Part shown: positions 35,677 to 45,681 of the stretch, one piece after another
Position numbering within the stretch: the first letter of the stretch is position 1
How the letters are laid out: every line of letters starts with the position of its first letter
Assembly: GCF_024323335.1 (NCBI RefSeq)
Contig: NC_066579.1
Coordinates: 354,647,400 to 354,711,399 of the forward strand
Source of the DNA: Lathyrus oleraceus
Taxonomy: Eukaryota; Streptophyta; Magnoliopsida; Fabales; Fabaceae
Reading direction: 5' to 3'
Length of the DNA: 64,000 bases
Translations under genes and position numbers: made by a program
Notes under the pieces: generated by a model
The model's input: only the letters and a program-made list of their open reading frames with translations
The model's database searches: none
What the model was told of the DNA's origin: nothing

Positions 35677-37411
35677 TGATCGCGACTTTATGAGTCTATT
35701 GGGGTATTAACTGCAAGTGCACAATCTAATCGCGTAGTAATAAAAGATATCGATCCCACAGGGACTTATGAATCCATATACCGTTTTCTAAGGTTACTTC
35801 GTAAAGCTAAGGCGGATGATACTTTGTTGATTGGGAAAAGAAATAAAACTAAAATAAGATCTAGATTAAATATCAAATAAGCGGATATCGGTATGCAGTT
35901 CGTCCTAATTAGGGAATCAAATCTTCGTTGGTTTCGTAGTTTTAAAGTAAATCTTTTCAGTAGACACTATTGAGTTAAAAGCCTTTTCTGAAACTCTCAC
36001 TCTGTTGAATAGACTATGACTTTATATTAACGTGCGCTGTCACTAATTAGTTAAGTCCAAAATCACTTTTTGAAAACAATAGAATCTATAGAAACTCTTT
36101 TTAAGAAAATGCTAACCATTTAAACACCCTTGTCTCAAACTCTCGCTCTGTTGACTTAGATTATATAATTAAACTTAAATGCTTAACTCTCGTCCTCACA
36201 TTTAACCTTTAAAAATACTTTTTGAAAATGATTAGAATTTAATTAACTCTAAAAATTGCTTTCGCCTTGATTTAAAATTAATGTCCAATTTACACTGTCC
36301 AGTTAAAAGCTCAAACCGTCGTTCTATTGATTTTAACTTCTTTATGTATTTTACTCTCGTACAAACACCTTGGTATTAACTCTGTAAATTGAGATCATAA
36401 AAAGAGTGATTATGTTTTTAAACAAAATTAAACCAACTTAGTTTTGATTCCTTCATTCTGCTTACTTTACATACCGATATCTAAGTTTATTTAGCCAGAC
36501 ATGCTAAACAAGCCTAAACAATAATTATGCTTACATACAGCCATATCAGACAGACAGTATAAATAGATAGCAGTGCAGAGAATATATAAATTTAAACAAT
36601 AAAATTAAAGAACCTGTAAAGTTAAATAGAAGTCTTGATTATTCCTAGCTTCGATGCTTGAACTCTCCACCACAAACCGGTTGGATTTGTTCTTGCAATC
36701 TTCGATCGGACAAGAAAATAAAAACGAAGGAATAAAATACTACGATCTAACGTAAGGTTAGATCCAGTAAAAATTACACAATAGTTTCCGGTGTAAAAAC
36801 TATTGTGAGAAAATTAATTGAATGCTTCAAAATTGACTGGAAAAGAAAAGGAAATAAAAATTGCTAGGAAAGTAGAGTGCTGGAAAATAAGAAAAACAAT
36901 AAAAATAATACGGTGCCGAAAACTGGAAAATTGAGCGAGAGCAGCAGGGTTCCACAATTGGTCCTATTTATATCAATCCATCAAGTGACCGTTTCTTCCA
37001 TTCAGTAGGTTTCCTCACGTCAACTGGTCAAGCGAAAAAGCAGGATGAACGTGCTTCTGTTACGCGTCAAACCCAAAAATATAGGAATGGGGGTGTGACG
37101 TTCGTCACACCATGTGTTACGCTCGTAACACAAAGCAGCGGGCGTGACGCTCGTCACACCTTGTGTGGTGGTCGTCACAGCTTCAGCGCTTCTAGTTGAT
37201 AGTTGTGGGTTGGGCTTTAGTGGAAATTGCTTCTAATTATCTTTTTGCACCTCTTTTTCTTTCTTTTTCACGTATGCTTCAAATAATGTTGCCTGGAATA
37301 AATAGAAGGAAAATACCAAGTAATATCGAATAATATAAAATAAATCGAAACAAATAATAATATAATTTAATTAAATTGATTCCAAAAGTGTGATATTATT
37401 TCATGTTATCA
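35677..37411 (-). repeat. 3' LTR of element B (1735 bp)
   Basis: Begins TGATAACATG (37411) and ends GTCGCGATCA (35677) on the minus strand. TATA box TATAAATA is at 36965-36972. Palindromes TGTGACGTTCGTCACA (37094-37109), TGTTACGCTCGTAACA (37115-37130) and CGTGACGCTCGTCACA (37143-37158) lie 122 bp and more upstream of it. Confidence 0.92.
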
Positions 37412-37412
37412 A

Positions 37413-37424
37413 ACTGCCCCATAC
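37413..37424 (-). promoter_or_regulatory. 3' polypurine tract of element B, degenerate
   Basis: The minus strand reads AGTATGGGGCAG directly before the LTR start. A C interrupts the purine run that is intact in A2 (7844-7856). Confidence 0.55.
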
Positions 37425-38295
37425 TTAGACTTTTGCTTGTCCTCAAGCAAGATACAGTATAAAAATCGTTTTAAAATATTAGCCAGATGAAATTTCTAAA
37501 CACACATCAATTCGCGCTAGGTTGCTAGTAGATCTCAATTAGAAATAGCCTGAGCTTAATCTTAACATCAACAACTACCATTACAACCTCAGATAACCCC
37601 ACCTTATGCAAACCAGTTCGAGTTACGCTATTATAGCTATCCTAGTTCCTTTACTCTCATTTCACCCGTTTTCATTCTAGCGAAATCACATTAAGCCCTT
37701 TATCTTTTCGCGCACATAGTGGAGTAACCGGTTAGTGATTCTGATTCCCTTTTTAGCTTGAAGTTCTGGTACACAAGTTGGATGACTTCGTCATTTAGAC
37801 CATTGCAGATTGCGGGGGATCGGACCGTAGTCCGCCCTACCAAGTTCAGCACCAGAAACCGCTGAACCAACTCACAATGGATCGTTCATACAATGTTTTT
37901 GTAGGATTCGCAACCTTTGGATTAAATGATCGGGTAAGGATCACCTAACTTAATTAGTGCATTTCCTGATTTTTTTTCTAATATATTGTCTTGGGAATCA
38001 TTCACTAATATTCATCGGCTCTCCACGTAGTTTGCTATTAGGATGGTGCCGACTTCTCGTATAAACTACTCGGGGTTACTATAAAACTAAAAGTTCAAGG
38101 GATTGGTATAATGGGTACTTTTCTGATCTAACATGTTGAGGTTTTTAGAGCGTTGGGGCGGTAATAATGTTTGTCTTATGTTTACTCAAGTTTGATAAAA
38201 TAGGCAACCTTTATACTTATTGAGTGTGTTGAATTTTTGTTATGGCTCAAGAAAATTGAGGGGAATAGATAATAAAAAAAAAGTATATATTATAA

Positions 38296-38363
<68 letters not shown>

Positions 38364-38538
38364 ATTTAAATGAAAGGGAAATAACAATGAAAAGGGAAAT
38401 ACATACTTGAAAAAGAAATATTGAAAGAGGAGTAATCATAACTGAAACAAAGTTTTTCCCCCCCACACTTAAATGAAACATTGTCCCCAATGTTTTTAGA
38501 GAAAAGCGAAAAGAAAGGAAATAAATAGATAAATATGC
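37425..38538 (-). other. non-coding 3' region of element B
   Basis: No ORF. It aligns with 7857-8862 of A2. It holds the hairpin at 37433-37450, the double hairpin at 37821-37867, a (TA)n run at 38298-38360, and the second polypurine-like tract with the AACATTG/CAATGTT hairpin at 38458-38494. Confidence 0.75.
38298..38360. repeat. (TA)n microsatellite
   Basis: About 60 bp of almost pure TA, absent at the matching place in A2. Expansion within this copy is therefore likely. Confidence 0.95.
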
Positions 38539-39837
38539 TTAATTTTGCCGACGTCCTCTTGTTCTCGGGCCCGGTGATCGTTGACGAACTTCCAAGTCAT
38601 CAAACCTGTTGAGCAAATCAGTGAACCGCTGGTCGGTTATTGAATTCCTCGCTTCCTGTTGTTGTTGCATCTGGCGCATCAGTTGCATCACTTCGGTATT
38701 CTGCGCATGCATGACATCAATAGCATCCATGATGTCATCATTAGTTGCTGGCCTTCTTCTTCGACGACGTCGGGAGGATGAACCGGTTGCATTATCGGAA
38801 GGGTTAAGCGGGGCTGACTGTTGTTCAAAACCTTGATCACCTTGCTCCATTTCTTCAAACTTGTTCGGGGCCGGGTTTGCTTGTGTAGGCTCGGTAGCTT
38901 CGGGAGCATTAAGGTCGTAGATGAATCGGTCGGGGTTGGTGACATCTGTGAGGGCAATGTTGGGTAAAACAACGCTTGGGACTTCTTGGTTATTCACCAT
39001 AAGATAATACCTTCCGCCTACCCTATTTTTGATTAAGCGGCTGGAGCGACAATAGCTTATATCCATAAATAGGGGTGGGAGAGCTTGTAAATTTTGAAGT
39101 CGGTCCCCTAGATTTAAGCCAAGTGCTATGGAGGTTATTAATCCTCCAATTACGAAAGGTTGGCGGCCTCTAGCACATAGGGTGCGGATATGGTGAAATA
39201 AGAAAGAAGCGGCGTTTACCTTTGTATCCATTGCAAAGACGCAGTGGAGGAAGAATAATTCCTTCGCATTGACTTTGCTGTTGTTGGGTCGACCGAAAAT
39301 GGTGTTTTGCAGAATGCGGATAAAATACCGGATGGTTGGGTTGTGTATGTGGGAAGCAAGTAGTGCATCCCAATTATCGGTTTCCACACCGAATATTTTT
39401 CTAAAGAGGTCGAAGGCGTTTATGGGCCACTGTGAGTTCGGAGGGATTCTTGGGTGGACTTGGTCTCCTACAGGGAACTGTAGCATGGCACTCAACTGAT
39501 CCTGGGATAGTGAGTACTCGGTGTTGAACATGCGGAAAGTTGCGGTACCGGTTAAGTACTCGTCTTCACCGGTTGGAGTGGTGTATGAATAAGAACTTAA
39601 AAATTCTAAGGTGAGTGATGGGTAGGTAGGTTGATTGTGTGTGCAAAGAAAAGTTAAATCAGCAAGCCGAAGCATCCATTGCACACCTTGAAGTAATCCT
39701 AATTCTTGTAAACAATTTAAATCAGGATACCTGGTAGAGATGACACCTTGTTGTTGAAACCGATCGAATTGCTCTCGTTGATAGTTATCATCTTCGGATC
39801 GGAAGATGATATTTCCGAATTGTTGGTTTTCCGCCAT
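38539..39837 (-). CDS. ORFy, intact 432-codon post-pol protein of element B
   Basis: The uninterrupted frame opens MAENQQFGNIIFRSEDD. Residues about 55-300 form a globular domain of the kind annotated as a putative plant transposon protein in Athila elements (TFLCTHNQPTYPSLTLEFLS, then HNPTIRYFIRILQNTIFG and QPFVIGGLITSIALGLNLG). An acidic linker follows (about 310-345), then a run of seven arginines near 355 that could be a nuclear localisation or nucleic-acid-binding signal. A glutamine-rich coiled coil follows (about 370-415), then a basic tail. I see no signal peptide or transmembrane helix, so it does not look like an envelope glycoprotein. It has a TATA box and palindrome cluster of its own upstream. 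Its function is unknown. Confidence 0.85.
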   Translation of the reverse strand: MAENQQFGNIIFRSEDDNYQREQFDRFQQQGVISTRYPDLNCLQELGLLQGVQWMLRLADLTFLCTHNQPTYPSLTLEFLSSYSYTTPTGEDEYLTGTATFRMFNTEYSLSQDQLSAMLQFPVGDQVHPRIPPNSQWPINAFDLFRKIFGVETDNWDALLASHIHNPTIRYFIRILQNTIFGRPNNSKVNAKELFFLHCVFAMDTKVNAASFLFHHIRTLCARGRQPFVIGGLITSIALGLNLGDRLQNLQALPPLFMDISYCRSSRLIKNRVGGRYYLMVNNQEVPSVVLPNIALTDVTNPDRFIYDLNAPEATEPTQANPAPNKFEEMEQGDQGFEQQSAPLNPSDNATGSSSRRRRRRRPATNDDIMDAIDVMHAQNTEVMQLMRQMQQQQEARNSITDQRFTDLLNRFDDLEVRQRSPGPRTRGRRQN

Positions 39838-39934
39838 ATTGATAGGTGGGTTGAAAGAAGGAAAGAGGATGCAAATGTATTTGTAAAGAGTGGTTTGTTG
39901 GAATGGTGTGGTTTAGGGAGAAATGGAGTGTAGG

Positions 39935-39943
39935 TATTTATAA
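39935..39943 (-). promoter_or_regulatory. candidate TATA box of ORFy
   Basis: TTATAAATA on the minus strand, 98 bp before the ORFy ATG, followed by pyrimidine-rich leader-like sequence. The box resembles the LTR boxes. It suggests a dedicated promoter. Confidence 0.5.
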
Positions 39944-40104
39944 GAAAAGTTTTTGGAAGTTAGAAGAGGAGTGGGTGAGAGAAAAATAAATGTGGAGGAA
40001 TGTGAGTGGGATGGAGTAAAGAGGTGAATGAATGGGGAAAATAAAAAATAGGGTGGGTAACGGTCGTGTCCCCAACGGTCACTAACGTTCACCTATTTTG
40101 AAGC

Positions 40105-40186
40105 TGTCACACTCGTGACAAAAGGTGTTACGGGCGTCACATGCACTTGCGTGACGACCGTGATGGCTTGTGTGACGCTCGTCACA
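40105..40186 (-). promoter_or_regulatory. TGACG/CGTCA palindrome cluster upstream of ORFy
   Basis: Four near-palindromes: TGTCACACTCGTGACA (40105-40120), GTGTTACGGGCGTCAC (40125-40140), GTGACGACCGTGAT (40151-40164) and TGTGACGCTCGTCACA (40171-40186). They have the same form as the LTR cluster and lie 162 bp upstream of the ORFy TATA box, compared with 122 bp in the LTR. The surrounding sequence is not otherwise LTR-like. Confidence 0.5.
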
Positions 40187-40570
40187 CCAGTCAGCTTGCA
40201 ACGGTCACTTACGTGGGTGCTTCATACTATGTTTTTATTTTGTTTTGTTTATGTTTATTTTATTTTGCTATTGATATATTTTAGAAATACCATGCATGCT
40301 ACTTATTACACTATAGTGTAAATATATTTTTTTCTCTAATAGGCTATGTAAGTAGCATACAGTAAAGATCATTATTGATAATTGTAGATGTTGCATAGAA
40401 CAAAATAAAATAAAATAAACCAATAATGCAATAGCTTCATAAAATAACCATAATGTAACATTGGAAGATAAATGCAAACATGCGAAAAAAAAAAACAAAT
40501 ACTAAGATTAAAAGTAATGTGAAACAAAACTATAAATAGCCTAAAACTAAAACTAATTAACTAAAAACTT
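40187..40570. other. ORFx-ORFy spacer
   Basis: A/T-rich, no ORF or repeat recognised beyond short A runs. It links the ORFx stop to the palindrome cluster. Confidence 0.6.
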
Positions 40571-41440
40571 CTAGCCACTGGCAGGATCTTTGGCCGGAGG
40601 AGCAAAGGAATTTACACGGTTTAGCAACTCGTGGAATTGATTTGTCATACTGCTCATGCATCCCAGAAATTCATGTCCCATGTTAGTTAGCTCTTTTCTG
40701 ATGGCTTCTTGTTCTGACATCAAGGCTTGGATGGCGGTGTTATAATCAGTTTCGGGTATATGATTTCTAAGATCAGGTATTGCCGACTCTTCGATCGGGA
40801 TAGGATGAGGTGGAGAGTCAATATCATAATAACCAGATGGTGTCTGAGGGTCAGACTCAGCATAAGGAATCTGGTCGTCACAAATCTCATAGTCTTGGAT
40901 GGATTCAGTAGATCTAATAGGAGAAGGTATTCCATTCAGATTGTAGAGCCAATTGTTTAGGTTATGAACACTAGTCCTCGGGCTAGGCAAGGTGAATAGG
41001 CAATGAACTTGGTTGTTAATTATTAGCTCAAACTCTTCAGGTCCTAGGTTTCCTATAAACATAGTGTTGAAGATGAAGGGTATACTCATAGGCGCAATGC
41101 CACAAAAAGGGCTCAAGTCAAGCATGGGTTGGCGTAATCCGATAGCATTACCAATCATGGTTATTAATCCGCCTATTTGAATTGGTGCTCGGTCATCTTG
41201 AATAAGACGGTCAAAATTCGTCAACATATAAGTGGCACCATTCACTGGACGGTTCTGGGAAGCACAAAATATGATGAAGAGTTCATCACGTGAAACTGTG
41301 GTAATGTTTGATTTCTTCCCAAAAAGAGTGTGTGCTAGGATTTTATGGAAATAACGAAAAGCTGGGTTATGTATATTTCCAGAAAGAAACTCATGCTCCT
41401 CAGGGTCGTCATTTCCCGCTAAAGAGAACTCAAACTGGGG
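40571..41440 (-). pseudogene. ORFx, 5'-truncated divergent paralogue of ORFy
   Basis: About 290 codons are open, ending PPAKDPASG. It aligns by eye with ORFy: HNPAFRYFHKILAHTLFG against the same block in ORFy, then RDELFIIFC, then APIQIGGLITMIGNAIGL. The carboxy end has an acidic linker and a short coiled coil ending NQFHELLNRVNSF, but no arginine run. The open frame extends to 41503, but from about 41440 it reads through Ogre 3' sequence, so the true amino end is missing. The sequence CTCAAACTGGGG occurs twice at the breakpoint (near 41428 and 41449). It lies directly upstream of ORFy, so the family appears to carry two related post-pol proteins. Confidence 0.75.
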
Positions 41441-41921
41441 AGTAGAGGACTCAAACTGGGGAAAAGAGTTCCAAAGGAAGACAAATCCAATGAAAGGACT
41501 CAAGCTGACTCAAAGATGTATGTGCTGGAGGAAACGCCAACACCGCAAAACTATCCACAAAGGATACTTCGGATGAAAATCCGAACTCGGGCTGGGGAAG
41601 ATTCACATAGAACCTACTTGCTGGGAAAAATTGCATATATTGGTGAAAACACCAATACAGCAAAAGGGTAAATCACAACAGGAACTCCGCTGGGGATGTC
41701 TAACAAAGACTCTCTAGAGGAAGCAAAAGGATGAGGTGTTACCGGTTAGTGAGTAACAAGCTCAGGAAGAATGAATATCTAAGACCTGTGTACAGGTGAG
41801 AGATATCAATCAACCAAAACGTCTGAGGAAGACCTGAAAAAGGTATATCAACTCAGGAAAATCTGACTCCACAGGGGACCAAGGTTATAATAGGGAGCAG
41901 ACAGGAAGGAACACCAAGGAT

Positions 41922-42980
41922 ACCGGGTTGTAGGCATGTAATAGGTGACCGACCAAGGCGTGAATTGGTGTGTGTTCCAAGACACTCATCATCCTGAAGA
42001 AAGCTGGAAAAGCAAACTTGTTTATAGGATGGACATTCGATTCTGTAAAGAATGCGAATCTTACTCAGTTGGGGGAAACAAACAAAGGATTCAACCAAAG
42101 AGTGCATGAGATATATTATCTATAGCCGTCAAAACGTAGATAATATAGTCGCATAGAAGATTATCCATAACCGGGTTGTAGGTTGTTAAAGGATAGATCA
42201 ACCGAAAACGTGAATTGGTTTGTGTTCCAAAACACTTATCACTCTGAAGAAAGCTAGAAAAGCAGACTTGTTTATAGGATGGACATTCGATTCCACAAGG
42301 AATACGAATCTTACTCTGCATGAGAAAAAATCAAAAGTTTTGACCCAAAGAGTGCATGAGATATATTATCTATAGCCGTCAAAACTTAGATAATATACTC
42401 GCATGGAAGATTATCCATAACCGGGTTGTAGGTTGTTAAAGGATATATCAACCGAAAACGTGAATTGGTTTGTGTTCCAAAACACTCATCACCCTGAAGA
42501 AAGCTAGAAAAGCAGACTTGTTTATAGGATGGACACTCGATTCCACAAGGAATACGAATCTTACTCTGCTGGAGAAAAAATCAAAAGATTTGACCCAAAG
42601 AGTGCATGAGATATATTATCTATAGCCGTCAAAACGTAGATAATATACTCGCAAGGAAGATTATCCATAACCGGGTTGTAGGTTGTTAAAGGATAACTCA
42701 ACCGAAAAGAGAAACAATCGTTACCAACAACAAAAGGGTAGACGAGAGATGACTCACTGAGGATAAATTGCTAGCATACGGAAATTATCCAGGAGAAAGG
42801 GGTGAATATTCGGTTCCGCAAAGGGACAACGAATCTTACTCGACTGGGGAAACACGAAAGGCTTCGACCGAAGAGTGCATGAGATATATTATCTATAGCC
42901 GTCAAAACGTAGATAATATACTCGCATGGAAGATTATCCATAACCGGGTTGTAGGTTGTTGAAGGATAAATCAACCGAAA
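41922..42980 (-). repeat. ~250-bp tandem repeat in the Ogre 3' region, about four copies
   Basis: The landmark ACCGGGTTGTAGG occurs at 41922, 42170, 42420, 42670 and 42943 (steps 248, 250, 250, 273). Between landmarks the units share GTGAATTGGTTTGTGTTCC, GAAGAAAGCTAGAAAAGCAG and GAGTGCATGAGATATATTAT. The last unit is rearranged. Confidence 0.9.
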
Positions 42981-43284
42981 AGAAAGGCATCGGAATACCA
43001 AACTAGGTATGATAATGATGACCAATCAAAAGGGGCAACAGACATTACCGGCAAAAGGTTAAATGAAAGCTGACTCGCTGGGAATACATTGATGAAAATC
43101 AATGATTCGGGGGATACAATCACTGACAAACGGTGAAAGAAAGACCATCTGAGGATAAAATTGCTTACTCAGAGCAAATACCCAAAAGGAAAGGGAGGAC
43201 CCGCTGGGGATAAGATTGCTTAATCAAAGCAAACATCCAAAAGGGGAAGGGATATCAATACCGAAAACTGGATAATGATAACCG

Positions 43285-43695
43285 CAAAGAGGGGATTACA
43301 TCTACCGGTTAATGGGCAGAAAACCACGGAAAAGTAACCGTCATCGGTTGGGATGAGCACAAGGGTTGACTCCACAAAGGGGAGAAAATAGGGTTTACAA
43401 CTATCGGTTAGTAGGTAGAAGACCACAACAATCTGCTGAGGAACAGAATGGGAGAAAATAGGATTTACAACTACCGGGTAGTAGGTAGAAGACCAAAGAC
43501 TCAGTTGAGGATCAAAGGATAGGATTTATAACTACCGAATACTGGGTAGAAAACCATAAAATCCGCCATCAACAAGAATGAACCACAAAGGTTACCTCTG
43601 CTAGGGGATAAAAAGTAGGATTTATAACTACCGGTTAGTAGGTAGAAAACCGTAAAGATAGGACTTACAACTACCGATTAGTAGGTAGAGGCCAA
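43285..43695 (-). repeat. six scattered copies of a ~35-bp motif
   Basis: Variants of AGGATTTACAACTACCGGTT followed by AGTAGGTAGAAAACC start near 43285, 43388, 43449, 43521, 43617 and 43660. Confidence 0.8.
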
Positions 43696-45506
43696 CAAAT
43701 TCCGCTGAGGATAAGATGAATGAGTGCCGGTTAGTGAGCAACTATTCATTTATACCACAGGGAAGCACGAGAGATAGTCACAAAAGGCCAATTTAGGATT
43801 GAACTAAAAGGCAAACTGAATCAAGACTTATCCTAATGAGGATAGAACTCAAAAGGGAAAACCCATCCCGTTATGTGTGTTGGGAAGGAACGGAAACAAC
43901 CGTCATCCACGAGGATATAACTCAGTGGGGAAATGCAGAAGGAAAGGACAGACTTTTTCTGCTTAGGGGCTGACTCTATGTTGAGAGATTAGACACCCGA
44001 CATCTGCTTGGGGAGATCTACTGGGGAGATCTATATCACCAATTAGCAGGAGACAACAATCAAAAGATATATGGCAAAAATGCAACATGAATATCTGAAT
44101 GTTATGGTTATGCATGAATATGCGAGATTTATGTTTGATGAATGCTGACAAAACAGACATTTCTAACACAAACAGGTTCAGGAATTAAACGTCTGGTACT
44201 ACACCACAGGAGAGAAAGCCAGGATCACCGGAGAATAAACAATCTGCCGGGATCAGGAAACAACAAGATCTCTGCAAGGATGGATCATCAGTCTCAGCTG
44301 GGAAAGAGAGCTCGCTGCACAGGCAAGAACTGCTATGCAAACAGAACACATAAGTAGAATCTGGCCGCACAAGCAACTCTACTGGCGACAAATCCGCTGA
44401 GGGAAAAAAAAAGATCACACAAGTAGATTCTGCCACACAAGCCATTCTACTGGGGATCAGAGACATGAGGAAATCACCTAATCTCTGCAGGGAGGAAGGC
44501 CTCAAGAGGTTTCCGGAGGGATCGTCAGTCACAACCGGAGAAAAGAGTTCAATGCACAGGCAGAAACGCCGCAACAACAACTCATGCTTAGGGATCAGAG
44601 ATGCCAGGGGGCAACCAAATCTCTGATGGGGATAGACAACATAGATGAAGTTCATCATACCAACAACTCCACTGGGGATCTATCCGAGGAAATGACGAAG
44701 TACTGGGATGTCAACCCACCAACTACCGAATTTTCCAAAGAAAAGCACCCATGCTGGGGAGAGAATAATACTGGAGAGGCAAGTTGAAGCCTTCAACAAA
44801 CACTCTGCTCGGGACTGGCCCACAAAAATGTTCAAACAACACTCTATTGGGGATGAAAACCACAATAGGGCTAGAACAGCACTCCACTGGGGATGGAAAC
44901 CACCATGGGGCTAGTAGAGGCTAGGAGGAAGAATGTTGTACTGCCGGAGGAAATGAAGCCAAACAACTTCAACCAACATTGCACTGAGCAACCTCGCTGA
45001 GGAGAAACCCTGAAAGGTTCTATAGGAAAAAGATACAGTTATTCTGAGATATGAACAAATCTCTTACCTTTTTGGAAATCATACCACCCTTGGGAGAGCA
45101 TTGAGAATCTCCTGAGTATCCTTCAATCATCGTGAATGTTCACTTTGTTTAAAAGTTGTTTTTGTGAAAATTTTGTTTATTTAAAACAATGACATTTTAT
45201 CAATTAAAACATGCAAAACATTTGTTGAATTGAAACAAATAAGAGTGCAAATAATTGGATAAAAGCTCAAATTGATTTGATGGAATGGTAGTCTGCAAAT
45301 GGCAAGACTCCATAGATCTGTACAAATTTGAAATCGGTGATATATATTGGAAGAGGGCTACATTGAACATAATGACCATTTCTCTACCAATTTGAATCCG
45401 ATGTATTTGAGGCTTCAGTTGATGATGACTGAGCGAGAATCTCTGACGAAATGACAATTGTGAAACAGACAGTCTTGTCAGGATGCAGTTACTTGCCAAA
45501 TCCCTA

Positions 45507-45672
45507 ATTTTTGCCTAGATTGCCCCAGAGTGAGGTACTCAATCTAGCGGGATGCAAATTCTTTTTTTCATTTCTCTAACTTTTGCCTTGATCGCCCTTT
45601 CGGGTTTTCCACCGAGACGCTCATTTTTGCCTAAGCCGCCCTTCCGGGTTTTCAACTTAGCGAGTTGTCCTG
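45507..45672 (-). repeat. three degenerate copies of a ~60-bp motif after the pol stop
   Basis: Plus-strand copies run from TTTTTGCCTAGATTGCCCC, from TTTTGCCTTGATCGCCC and from TTTTTGCCTAAGCCGCCC. Two of them continue into CGGGTTTTC and end with a GAGACG or TTAGCGAG core. Confidence 0.65.
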
Positions 45673-45681
45673 TTTTTCTTT

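Larger units (their letters stand above)
41441..45681 (-). other. repeat-rich 3' region of element C
   Basis: No credible gene. It holds the ~250-bp tandem repeats (41922-42980), six copies of a ~35-bp motif (43285-43695), dozens of CTGGGGA-type motifs, and three degenerate copies of a ~60-bp motif before the pol stop (45507-45672). Long, variable, repeat-bearing 3' regions are known for Ogre and other Tat elements. Confidence 0.75.

Noticed and set aside
38298..38360. (TA)n run as origin or regulatory element
   Set aside because: Simple microsatellite in a non-coding 3' region, missing in A2.
40571..41503. ORFx with its apparent ATG at 41503 as a complete gene
   Set aside because: The first ~20 codons run through Ogre 3' sequence with the repeated CTCAAACTGGGG; the true amino end is missing.
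41922..43700. Regular repeats that might be read as a CRISPR array
   Set aside because: Units of about 250 bp without unique spacers, in a plant retrotransposon 3' region; an ordinary tandem repeat.
44185..44658. 157-codon minus-strand ORF in the Ogre 3' region
   Set aside because: It reads through repeated motif sequence, no domain is recognised and neighbouring repeats give similar open frames.
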